Positions 54,233 through 64,000 of a DNA stretch of 64,000 nt are shown here, in pieces. Position 1 is the stretch's first letter. The number at the start of each line of letters is the position of its first letter. The stretch lies in NCBI GenBank assembly GCA_025330725.1, contig JAIWND010000002.1:620001-684000 (forward strand), in the 5' to 3' direction. Origin of the DNA: Chlamydoabsidia padenii. Lineage: Eukaryota > Mucoromycota > Mucoromycetes > Mucorales > Cunninghamellaceae. Below the pieces are notes generated by a model. It had not been told where the DNA came from. It saw nothing but the letters and a program-made list of their open reading frames with translations, and did no database searches. A program made the translations under genes and the position numbers.

Positions 54233-55951
54233 CTAGCAAACAAATTCGAGGTTCATATCTAAAGGATGACTACAACTAAATTGGGGTCTTTGAGAGTACT
54301 TGTCCCGGAGGATATCACGCACATTGTTCAAAAGCTCTTGGTAGGATTGGTTTGGATTTTGGCGAAGAGTATCTACATTGTGAAGAAGGTTAGATCCGAG
54401 CATATAAAGCAGTAACAAGAATGATACTTACTAATGAAGGCATAAGACATGGCGCCTGTGCTTTTACCAGCTTCTTGGGCATCTGCGCTAGTTTGATCAT
54501 CTTTGCAACCTATCAAAAAAAAAAGGGGGGGGGATGAGTATAGTTTTGATTTTGGTTTTTAGTATTATTAATGGTTACCTGAAAACATGACCACATCAGC
54601 CACGGAGCCATTCTTTTCCCGATTTTCATTACTGGTCATTTTCGCACGATAGATTTGTTTTCCCATAGACATAAATGAGGACATGGCGCGGTTCTTGTCA
54701 CCCGAAGCATAAGCAATACCAGCTGTTAAAAGTCCCATCCCGGCATCTTTGAATATGTTTTGTTTGATTGTTCCCTTGGTTGAGTAGACATAAGGCAGAT
54801 CAAGCACCGTACCACTGTGACAACTGTCAAAGATGACTGTTAATCGACACCCTTTTGGCAAAGGCTTGACAAGATAATCATGGAGTTCCTATAGAGAGAG
54901 AGAGAGAAAGAAAAAAATCATATCCAAGTTGGTTACTGATCTATCCCCTCTCTTTTGTAAATATATGTACTTACATCGTCAATGATTTGACCACTTTCAC
55001 CTTGGTATTCTTGAAAGTCCACAGGATAGATCGTTTCATCAAAGCCATCATCTTCATCACCACTAACGTCCTTGACCTAAGATGTATTAAAAGTATTAGT
55101 TAAACAGGATATGAGTGTAAAGAGAGTTTCTGCTTGTGGTTATCATTACACTGCCACCATGTCCACTGTAATGGAAGAAGAATCTATAGTATAAACGTCA
55201 GTATATATGTGTACTATCTTTTATATTTGACTTACGAATCATTAGCTTGAGCATCTTTCACCAACCATTGCATTGCATTATAAATATTGGCCTTTGTAGG
55301 ACGGAATCGAGGTTCCTGTTGATCATCAGTCAAAATCACCATATCAGCCTATTAATAGGGGAAGGGGTCAGTGTTTTTCATCACCATAATCTAAATTGTT
55401 CTTACCTCTTTAAAACCAAAACGTTGAATCAAAAAGTTCTTGATGTTATGGACATCGTTAATACATCCGTTCAGTTGATTTGAAGATCCAAAGTAGTTGA
55501 TACCAATCAATAAAGCGCGTTTTCGTCCTTGACCTATATGCAAAATAAAAGAGTGAGACATATAAACAATGATCAGGCCATTTTTTTTTTTTTTCATTAC
55601 TTACAATTGGACAAGTCAAAAGACGGTGCAGGCTGGTTTTGCATTTTCGGGTTGACGTGTTCGTAGACTTCATTTGTTACCGGTCGTCCTTGTCCGTTGT
55701 AACGCGTGGTGGATTGATAAGACGATGAAGTCGTGTATGAAGTCGATGTGCCAATCTAAAAGACAGCACATGTTAGTCTGTTAAAGAAGAGATAAAAAAA
55801 AAATACTTACCTTTTGACCATGTTCGTTAAACTGATCACTTGTTTCCACCAAAGGTTGTGCTTGATAGTAATGTTGTTCTTGAGTATACTGAGGGTGTTG
55901 TTGTTGTTGTAGTTGGTGATGATGGTATTGTGATTGATAGTTCCCGTCCAT
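54233..55951 (-). CDS. MCA1: Type I metacaspase
   Basis: Nine exons (55951-55811, 55755-55605, 55533-55406, 55348-55236, 55183-55150, 55076-54975, 54888-54579, 54509-54432, 54372-54233) encode 398 residues. A Gln/Tyr/His-rich prodomain ([20 protein letters not shown]) precedes the peptidase C14 domain starting [14 protein letters not shown]. The catalytic histidine lies in FHYSGHGGS, carried by a 34-nt exon, and the catalytic cysteine in '[14 protein letters not shown]'. The C-terminal end ([17 protein letters not shown]) is typical of fungal MCA1/Yca1. Metacaspases are Ca-dependent Arg/Lys-specific proteases with roles in stress, ageing and aggregate clearance (family knowledge). Confidence 0.93.
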
Positions 55952-56104
55952 TGTGTCTACAAAAATGAAGAAGAAAGAGAGAAACGTTCTTTTTTTTTTT
56001 TAGAGATGCCGCCCGGAATTAAAATAAACTAACCTGTATCACCAAATTCCGATTTACCAGGCCATATTGCCTTTTAAGCGAATTAAAGTCAGGTCCCGTT
56101 CAGT

Positions 56105-56710
56105 TTACCCCTATAACAAATACATGCATGAATGATGCAAGTACAAATCCCATTGTTTAATAATCTTACCATCACGTTACCAAAATATGATGTATCATCT
56201 GATTCCAAGTAAAAGACGATGCTCTGACTGTGAGGTGCTGTCATCCGTAGGGTGCCGAGACAATTATTATTTCCATAAAGTGTCCAAGCGCCGGTGTCCC
56301 CACAATCGAGCTTGTCACCCAGTACTACGTCTTGTTGCTGTCCATGTCTTGAGATGCCGTGAGGAATAGAGGTCCATTTTATATAAAGTAGATACGAAAC
56401 CAATCTATTAGTTTCTATCAGTGTACCAGGTCCATTCGCTCTACCCATTAGTGTCTATAACAGAGATAAAAACTTGTAATGAGTGACCAAGTATTGTTTT
56501 TCAATTCATTCCAGTATTACATCTTGTTACTTGCCCTTCTAATGCATAGAATAATTGTGTAAAAAATAAAAAATAAAAAATTAAATAAAAAAAACAATCG
56601 AGTTGGATTGTTGTATTGTTTGGGGAAGAAGGAAGGGAAGAATCAAAATTAGGGACCCGGAAATACAAGTTTTTCCAGATCAAAGATCGGGGTTTGAATA
56701 TTTCGATCAT
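56105..56710 (-). CDS. Predicted membrane-anchored or secreted protein of unknown family
   Basis: Not recognised. Three exons join in phase 0 (56710-56531, 56454-56170, 56110-56105), with the last exon contributing only GGG TAA; 156 residues. A hydrophobic segment at about residues 39-56 (CFFYLIFYFLFFTQLFYAL) is followed by a soluble domain with two cysteines (GDKLDCGDTGAWTLYGNNNC) and 'SQSIVFYLESDDTSYFGNVM'. The soluble part has the feel of a beta-rich extracellular domain. The start is uncertain: another frame (ATG at 56843, hydrophobic start MVPIILTFLIIK) overlaps and could be the true first exon with a frameshift. It is divergent from the next regulator gene. Confidence 0.38.
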
Positions 56711-57011
56711 CCGATTCCTTTAACAAAGTAGTACCTACAGTTCGATTTGTCACTCTGCCAGTCAGTGTATGAAAAGGACGATGATGTTTATGGTTAGTAA
56801 ACGATATCTTTATAATCAAGAAAGTCAATATAATAGGAACCATTTTTTTTTTTCGGGCGAGTAGCAGCCACCTACTTTTTTTCTGTATCCGGAAAATGTG
56901 GGAAAATTAAACACCCTCTTTCTCTCTCTCTCTCTCTTTCTTTTTTTTCTTTTTCTCTCTCTCTCTTTCTTTCTTTTTCTCTCACCCTTTTTCTTCACTT
57001 CACCTTGATCA

Positions 57012-59653
57012 ATGAAGACTTCCAAACAAAAATCCCACCAATATCACTCACATACAACAATATTATCAAAACCACCCTCAGCAACAACAGTCATTACCTT
57101 CTCCGCTGATCCCTCCACACAACGATCCATCGGCTCAAGTCTAACAAAAAGACAGCGCACTGAAGCAGCTTGGTAAGAACATTATATAACTGACAGCAAA
57201 TGTATACAGTAATCTTTCTTCTTCTTCTTCTTCTTCTTTTAGTGATATCTGCCGACGACGGAAAGTACGGTGCGTTAGACAACAAGATGCAATAGCTTGT
57301 AAGCAGTGTATTCAAGCCAAGACTGAATGTACTGTCACCCCAAGGTAGGTCAACTATCTCTTTTATGTATTTACCCAAGACCACATCATTCATCACCATT
57401 TGTTATCACCATAGACCAAGAGGGCGTAAACTTCGTAGGTAAGTCATGTGCCTCCATTGAATTGCCCTGTCAATCATTTTTTTTTTTTTTTTAATATATA
57501 TATCATTTGATCAAGTGTATCCATACTAGAAGAAAAAGTGGCGCGGATGGAACAACTATTGGCTCAGCGACTACAACAACAACGACTACAACCCGAAGAA
57601 AAGGATACTACTGAACAGGTCGATCATCAACAACAACAACAACAACAACAACAACAAAATGATACAAATAGGTGGAAGAACATACGGACAAGGTTATTGA
57701 ATATGGAACAAGCTCGACCTGAAGAACCCATCAATGGTATTACTGGCTGGATTTATAGAATGTGCGGTATTGACAAGGCGACAAGCGATGGTCTGGTGAA
57801 AATGCAAGTCATTATGATCTGGTGTAACCTTTGCCGATTTTAACTCACTTTTACTTGATTGTTGTCGTCTAGTTACTTTGATCATGTAGATCATGTATTC
57901 CCTGTGGTCAACAAGACAACATTCATGCAACAGTACCGTGGTCAAATGGAACCTCTACCTAGTCCACCTTTACTCTGTGCTATCTATAGTGCCTCGGTGT
58001 GGTATATTGAATGTCATCGGGCCTTTCACAATGGTGCCACACCTTTGGGTGTTTCTGGACAACAACGCACTGCCGAAGCCTGGTCACGACAGCACATGCA
58101 CTATATCAAACAAAATCAACTGCCTTGTCTCTCGGTCATACAATCTTTAGTAATCTCTATCCCATATCGATGTGGTGCTAACAGTAAATGGACTGATGTT
58201 TGGTTATTAAACTCGATGGTAAGTTTATTTTTATTTTTATATAGGGTAGATATTTAACGTATCTTTTTTGTTTTATATAGGCGATACGAATGGCTCAAGA
58301 TATTGGATTACACAAATATGATCAGAGTTCATCTCTATCTGAAAATGACAAGGAAACAAGACGTCACCTATGGAATCTGCTTTACATAATGGATCGTTGG
58401 CTCTCAGCAGGTACAGGGCGACCTCTTGCAGCCTTCGACGAGGTAGGTAAGATGAATAGATGAAAACTATGGAGGTGGGGGGGGAGGAGGAAGAGCACCA
58501 AGTATACTAGAGTGATGTTGATTTATTTATTTAGGACTGTGAACAAGTATATTCAGGGCCTATGAATTTGGAAACATTACATCAGCAACAATTAATGACA
58601 CCACTGTACGATACTATCTCCACCACCGACTACTTCTTCAAACCACCATCATTTGAAGCCATTACCCAAATAGCAAAGTTATCGACTATTCTAAGCAGGA
58701 TAATTCATGGGATATACTCACCTAAAGCGAAGAAACAGTGCATGGAAAATGGAAGTGCCAACTTGGTGACTCTCTTAAAAAGTGATCTCGGTGCATGGCG
58801 TCGCAACTTGCCTCATTTTTTGGAAGTTGCCATTGTGAACGACTCTACCTCTAATCAAGTCCCTTCTGCTGGTGCCGATGAATCGGTGATTGTTTTATCT
58901 GGTATAACCAACTTTACAGTTAACAGGGCGAAAGGGGAAATCATGTGATATTGACAATCTCATTTTTTTTTTAGGTATCCTCGGTTTGTGCTACTATACC
59001 TCCCTGATCTTACTTTATCGACCTTTTATCGAAACAACACCCACACCATCGTCACAGCTCTTACTCAAAATCTGCACAAACTCAGCCATTCAACTGGTCG
59101 ATCTTTTTGTCAAACTTCAATACAAAAATCATCTTTTGGTGACATGGAGTTTTGGTATCTACCCAATGTTTGTGGCCTCCTTGATCCATCTTTATAATGC
59201 AAAAAGTCCCAACAGCATCGTGTCAGACGTGGCTCGGGCGAATCTACTACGTATATTGACAATCTTGCAAACGTTTGGGAAACTATCACCTCTGGCTGAA
59301 CAACTTCATATTGCTTTACACTGTGTGGCTGAACAACAACATTATCTACCCAGCTATGGCGGAACGGATTCAACAAACCGGACCTCTAGCTCTTCCTCTG
59401 ATACTATCTCACAACAACACGACGACAGTACAAATATTATCGGTTGGTTGGATAACATGTGTGCCCCATTATCAAATACAGGTAATGACGATAATGAATT
59501 GCGTGTCAAACTTTTGACTAACTTTAGTTATTAGACCATTTTGGGCTATACTCACTTGAAGGATTAAGTTGTCCTTATCACCTACCAGCTTTATCAACAT
59601 GCCCTTACACGACACAACTGACGCTGCCTTCATTATCTCAACAAATGATTTGA
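57012..59653 (+). CDS. Zn2Cys6 transcription factor, C-terminus probably truncated
   Basis: Nine exons (57012-57172, 57243-57344, 57415-57438, 57516-57821, 57873-58218, 58281-58442, 58535-58901, 58975-59481, 59535-59653) encode 697 residues. The zinc cluster is CDICRRRKVRC then CKQCIQAKTEC. A coil (LEEKVARMEQLLAQRLQQQR), a poly-Gln run, and the fungal_trans domain (DHVFPVVNKTTFMQQ, RMAQDIGLHKYD, GLCYYTSLILLYRPF) follow. If the last intron is not removed, the protein ends at 59534 (675 residues). After the TGA at 59651 the same frame continues open for 62 codons to a TAG at 59842, containing FWDLPSGMQLNEW, a typical end for this class. The TGA thus looks like a truncating mutation. Confidence 0.85.
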
Positions 59654-59842
59654 TCTACTCAATTTTACGATGAATTCTCACTATATGGTGGTAACCACCA
59701 CTCTCCATTGTCAATCTCATCTGACAATCTCAGATTTTATCCGGGAAACATCTTTTGGGATCTACCGAGTGGAATGCAATTAAATGAATGGCCAATCTAT
59801 GCGATTGCTGCTGGACGAACTCATGCTGCCTCATACTCTTAG
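59654..59842 (+). pseudogene. Disconnected C-terminal tail of the preceding regulator
   Basis: This is an in-frame continuation beyond the TGA: STQFYDEFSLYGGNHHSPLS, then FYPGNIFWDLPSGMQLNEW, ending AASYS-TAG. The composition and the aromatic/acidic 'FWDLPSG...LNEW' motif parallel the C-terminus of the regulator at 14.4 kb ('FWETPSS...IQEW'). It is either no longer translated or reached through readthrough or an unrecognised splice. Confidence 0.5.
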
Positions 59843-60650
59843 TATACAGATATAGATATATTATTATTATTTTATTGTACTGTAGTTTTATTAATTAATC
59901 ATTGTTGACTAGATTTTAGTATGATTCAATAAACACATCATCAATAAAACATTATGGAAGATAGGGTTTGGATAAATAGGGAAAATATGGTCCATGTTGA
60001 AGTAAAAAAGAAAGGCTTATATATCTTCTTTAAAATAGCCTGTTACATTAGCATGATAAATCCACCATGATAGTTGGTACGAGATGCTTTATAGTCTTTC
60101 TATGGAATGGAATATTTAGAATCTTTGCACTCATTTATATACTTGGAGCCAGATCGAGAATTCATGCATTTTCAAATCCCGATTCCATTTTCAACCCCGC
60201 TTGCATGCATTTCTTTTAATTATACCAGATATGAGCGGTCTCTTTTATTCTCCTTTATAATTAGACTTGTGTGATACGACAACACATTCAAGACGCATAA
60301 TGATAAAGTGTGCGTTGACGATAATGATCGAGCTACTTTTAATAATAGACCCGCCACTTTTATCATTGGTGCCATATCCAAATCGTATTGAGTAATTCAA
60401 TAACGATTTCATCTCATGTGTCTAAGACTGAAAGAAGAAGAGAAAAAAAAAAGGAGGGGAGGATGTAGCCTGGTTTGATCCGCTGTATGGGGGGGGGTTG
60501 CTTAACTTGTAAAGCCGTACACAGATCAAGACAATCCTCCCTGTCTCCAACCAGCCAAGATAGCTATCGGGATTTAAATTTCCCTTTTATATAAAAAATT
60601 AATGTCGGAGACACCCTTCTCTCTCTCTCTTTTTATTTTTTACTCTATTC
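59843..60650. other. Intergenic region upstream of ALG3
   Basis: No gene is supported. Motif copies occur at 60170-60182 (TTTCAAATCCCGA), 60189-60200 (TTTCAACCCCGC) and 60567-60579 (TCGGGATTTAAAT), the last about 72 bp before the ALG3 start codon. Confidence 0.5.
60567..60579 (-). promoter_or_regulatory. TCGGGATTTAAAT motif upstream of ALG3
   Basis: Inverse-orientation copy of the recurrent motif, about 72 bp before the ATG. Confidence 0.4.
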
Positions 60651-62300
60651 ATGGGAAAACGATCATCAGCGACGACACAACGACGTCCACCGACTCCAGG
60701 GACGAATAAAAGAGGCACCGACTCGACTCCATCAAGTACCAAGCAAGTGATTGGTGTTAAAGATCTCATCCAATGGCCAGCTCGCTTATTCCTTGATCCT
60801 CAACAGTTTTGGATTTTGGCAGGTCTGTTACTGTTAGGTGAAGTCATTTTGAATGGTTTTATTATCCAAAAAGTACCTTGTAAGTCAATAAAAAAAAACA
60901 AAGTAAAGATGAAACAAGATGGATGGGTTAATGACCTCGTCACTAACTGGATGGGTGTTGGTTGTTGTTTTTTTTGGGGGGGGGAATAGACACGGAAATC
61001 GATTGGAAGGCGTATATGCAACAAGTAGAACAATTCCTGGCTGGTGAACGTGATTATACCAAGATACGAGGTGATACGGGTCCTTTGGTCTATCCGGCTG
61101 GATTCCTTTATGTGTATTCTTTGTTATACTATTTGACTCAACATGGCACCTGTATTCGGATCGCTCAATATCTATTTGGTGTCCTCTATTTGATCACCCA
61201 AGTGATTGTCTTTAACATTTACTATCAATCCAAAAAGGTAAACAGCACAGTGGATGTGTGTTATAGGTTCTAATCATAAACTATAGATTCCACCTTATTT
61301 GATTCTTCTTTTATGTATCTCCAAACGTCTCCATTCGATTTATGTGCTTCGATGCTTCAACGATCCTGTGGCAATGGTATTTATGTATGGATGTATTCTC
61401 GCCCTTCTGTATCGACGATGGACATTGGCCAGTTTATTATATAGTGTGGCGATTTCTATCAAAATGAATGTCCTCCTGTTTTTCCCTGGTTTGGGTGTGG
61501 TGTTATGGCAATCCATTGGTGCTTGGGCTACTCTTGGTCAACTCGGATTGATGTTAGGCATTCAAATCATTGTGGCTCTACCCTTCCTTTCTGCTGGTCT
61601 AACTAGTCAATATTTCTCCAAAGCCTTTGAATTCTCTCGTGTGTTTGATTACCAGTGGACGGTGAACTGGCGTATGGTGGATGAAAAGATGTTTGTGTCT
61701 GATTATTGGGCCCATTTACTCTTGGCTGGTCATGTGGCGGTCTTACTCATCTTTGTCATGAGGATATGGTGTAAAGAGTAAGTCAGAGGGGAAGAAATAC
61801 CATGTTGACGGTTATTAATTACCGGTTAAATTCTGATTAGTACTGGTGGCATGATTCGTACTTTTATGAATGGATTCCAATCAAACCCAGCCGCACGAAA
61901 AGTACTGTCTGCAGATGGTAAGACATGACAATGGGATGCGGATACAAATGCTAATCAAAACCAAAATAATGTATGAATAGATATTATCAGCATCATGTTT
62001 ACGTCTAATTTGATCGGTATGGTATTTGCTCGGTCTTTACACTACCAATTCTACTCTTGGTACTTCCACACTCTTCCTTACTTGCTCTTCCAAAGTGTCT
62101 GGGTAGCTGTTCAATATGCTCAATTCAGAACTCAAATCCGCTTGTTTATCTTGGCCACCATCGAAGGCTGCTGGTTGACTTTCCCATCTACTGAAAATAG
62201 CTCTTGGTCCTTATTGGCTTGTCATGCGGTGATCTTGATGGGTATCATGAATGGTGAAGAATTCGGTAATTATAGTCCCCCTACCTTCCTCTCTTCTTGA
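60651..62300 (+). CDS. ALG3: Alpha-1,3-mannosyltransferase Alg3 (ER, N-glycan assembly)
   Basis: Five exons (60651-60879, 60990-61237, 61287-61777, 61841-61917, 61981-62300) encode 454 residues. Alg3 adds the sixth mannose (alpha-1,3) to Man5GlcNAc2-PP-dolichol in the ER lumen using dolichyl-P-mannose. Diagnostic stretches are '[20 protein letters not shown]', '[17 protein letters not shown]', '[14 protein letters not shown]', '[17 protein letters not shown]', '[16 protein letters not shown]' and '[20 protein letters not shown]'. About ten membrane spans are visible, and the family's luminal acidic motif near the N-terminus is present. The N-terminus is polar and basic. Confidence 0.95.
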
Positions 62301-62515
62301 CACACAGGCACACTTTTTTTTAAAATAAAAAAAAAAAATAGATCAAATAGTTTGATTATTCCCTATCATGCTCCTTTTTTTTTTAACAATAAAGACATCA
62401 TCAATAATAAAGTAAAAAATGGATTTATTCAAATTTTATTTATGTAAAACAACAACAAATGATGATATGATGGATCTATATATAAATTAGACTATGACTA
62501 TAAAGTTGGATGATA

Positions 62516-63578
62516 TCAGAGTCGTCGCAAACTTCGTTTCTTCTTGTCCTTTGGTCCTTGTGTTTGAGCGAGCGGAGCCTTCTTCTTGGTATTGTTTTCA
62601 TCATTGTTGTTGCCAGTGACACTTGTGTTTTCATCCAATCGAATCTGTTTGGCGGGTTTATTGTTAGGTTCTAAAGAGGAAGCAGATCGTTTGAGTCTCT
62701 GATCATGATCATCCGCTGGTGTTGTGGATCCATCAGTAGTATTACTAACCACAGACGTTGTTAATATATTATGTGGTGATGTAACCTGTGTTGTAGTTTG
62801 TTGCTTGTCGAGATTGGTATTTTTCGGTGATTGCTGTTGTTGTTGTTGTTGTTGTTGTAAGAGTTGTTCGAATTCGGATTTCCCTGATTTCGCATGGATC
62901 TTGGTATAGAGTCGTGCTTGTTTTGCATAATCTTCATAATCCTCTAATAGTAGTTTCCCGGCTTCTTCGTTCAATGCAGATTCAGGATTAGGTACAATTA
63001 GTAAGCATTTAATCGTCTACCAATACATGGAAATGTTGTTAGAATATATAAAGGAGCCTTCTTTGTGAGGGTGGGGAAGGGTTACTTACCAGTAGAATTT
63101 GAGCAATACCTACATCAGCTTTCCAGTCCTTTTTTAATGTGTTGACACAGATTTCACCAGACGCAGAAACATTGGGATGGAAGATCTTGGTGTGGAAGAA
63201 CCCCTTTGGTGGATTGTTGGGGAAACCTTCAGTAAGAATCAAGCGTATCTTGAAGAAGCCATTTTCGTAAGGTGTATCGTCTATTTAGAAAAAAAGAAAA
63301 AAAAAAAAAGAGAGTCTGTGTTAATGTTTCACTGTGTGTTTTCTTTCCCTCTTCCACTTACTAGGTCCACGAATCCAGGCTTGTACTTCTGTCAAATCGT
63401 GATAGTTGGGTAAGACTTGGATATCTTCCAGTGGTGTTTGCTGTAAAGCGACTACTTCTTTTCCGATACGTTTCAATACATTGGGTCCAAGTTCAGAAGT
63501 CTATTATATCCCAACAACATACGATATAATAAAAGTAGGTCATAAGTTTGCTTTGTTGTATAATTGTTACTTTACCAT
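62516..63578 (-). CDS. UBE2S-type ubiquitin-conjugating enzyme with APC/C-binding tail
   Basis: Four exons (63578-63576, 63500-63362, 63280-63090, 63016-62516) encode 277 residues. The first coding exon is just the ATG. The UBC fold shows 'DDLTE'-like '[14 protein letters not shown]', '[20 protein letters not shown]', the HPN motif and the catalytic cysteine in '[15 protein letters not shown]'. A long disordered C-terminal extension with a poly-Gln run ends KKKRSLRRL. The same LRRL ending in animal UBE2S docks on the anaphase-promoting complex, where the enzyme builds K11-linked ubiquitin chains (established knowledge). The tail strongly suggests orthology rather than another E2 class. Confidence 0.88.
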
Positions 63579-63660
63579 ATTTTAGTAGATTCAGGAGCTG
63601 AAAAGGAAAGAGAGAGGGGGGAAGAATTTCCAACGGCCGCGTCTTTCTATTATACATATA

Positions 63661-63679
63661 AAAAAAAAAAAAAAAAAAA
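63661..63679 (+). repeat. A-rich homopolymer between divergent genes
   Basis: About 20 consecutive adenines, with a T18 tract at 63734-63751, lie in the 230-bp space between the UBE2S-like and PCC1 starts. Confidence 0.85.
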
Positions 63680-63809
63680 AGTTGGGCAGCGGAGATAATC
63701 CAGCCACTCTAATGATAAATCAAATGTACTGGATTTTTTTTTTTTTTTTTTTTATTTCTTCCCCCTCTTTCTTACTATACCATACCATTCAAACGATCGG
63801 TCTAACAAC

Positions 63810-64000
63810 ATGGACCACAAATTGTAAAGTAAACCCCCCCCCGTTGATTCTTTATATAAACTCAAATGATATACGACGAATCCACTCATCTTTTTTTATT
63901 TTTTTAAAAACACAACCATAGAGATATTGATATTCCCTTTCCATCACCTGAATTGGCCACTATTGCTATGCGTGTCTTGTCTGTTGACAAGGAACTCAAG
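63810..64000 (+). CDS. PCC1: KEOPS complex subunit Pcc1 (partial, runs off the window)
   Basis: Exon 1 (63810-63823) gives MDHKL across a 98-bp intron; exon 2 starts at 63922 and continues beyond the window end. The visible protein is 'DIDIPFPSPELATIAMRVLS' followed by VDKELK, a close match to the start of Pcc1/LAGE3. Pcc1 dimerises within KEOPS, which makes the t6A37 modification of ANN-decoding tRNAs and affects telomeres and transcription (family knowledge). The 3-prime part is not in this window. Confidence 0.85.

Noticed and set aside
62724..62909. Cys-rich plus-strand frame containing a run of ten or more cysteines
   Set aside because: Antisense translation of the poly-Gln codons of the UBE2S-like gene.
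1..64000. tRNA, rRNA, CRISPR, integron, or bacterial-type operon features
   Set aside because: No cloverleaf, rRNA block or regularly spaced repeat array was seen on reading; a tRNAscan/Infernal run would be needed to exclude small RNAs.

Overview
The window looks like nuclear DNA of an early-diverging fungus, most probably Mucoromycota/Mucorales (inference). Direct signs are short introns (about 48-80 nt) with GTAAG-type donors in almost every gene, AT-rich intergenic DNA with long homopolymer runs (up to T50), a chitin synthase fused to a myosin-like head with a DEK_C tail, several Zn2Cys6 regulators and a type I metacaspase. No bacterial, organellar, tRNA, rRNA or CRISPR feature was recognised.

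Layout. 0-5.5 kb is gene-poor: a doubtful spliced gene, a 1.3 kb foldback repeat, an orphan exon, a disrupted cysteine-rich gene and a MITE-like element. 5.8-24 kb is gene-dense and mostly on the plus strand: NOP15-like RRM protein, a small secreted peptide, myosin-chitin synthase with a 1-nt frameshift, a Zn2Cys6 factor, a coiled-coil protein, RPS10, a TBC protein and pyruvate dehydrogenase E2. 24-28 kb is a second accessory island with a MITE, decayed and intact small secreted cysteine-rich genes and a defensin-like gene. 28.9-34.2 kb holds a KRE9/KNH-like wall protein, an F-box/LRR protein, a mitochondrial SAP protein and TRAPP subunit Trs31. 34.7-41.6 kb holds two direct copies of a 1.5 kb segment, each with a C2-domain gene, around gene relics, a decayed defensin-like paralogue and another MITE. 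42-64 kb is gene-dense again: LRRC40-like protein, exosome subunit Rrp46, a divergent pair of Zn2Cys6 factors, a TMEM198-like membrane protein, metacaspase, an unknown protein, a Zn2Cys6 factor that appears C-terminally truncated, ALG3, a UBE2S-type E2 with the LRRL tail, and the start of PCC1.

Most genes are independent housekeeping functions (ribosome biogenesis, translation, RNA decay, ER glycosylation, Golgi trafficking, mitochondrial metabolism, ubiquitin, cell wall), and no metabolic cluster is evident. Three window-scale patterns stand out. (1) A recurrent intergenic motif, TTTCAAATCCCGC in either orientation, commonly lies 50-350 bp upstream of start codons of unrelated genes. (2) Two families of short secreted cysteine-rich genes show intact and decaying members side by side. 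(3) A dispersed MITE-like family has TIRs around GGGAAATGCTAGGCGCAC and duplicated internal units. All splice models were made by eye from GT/AG sites, phase and family conservation, without transcript data.
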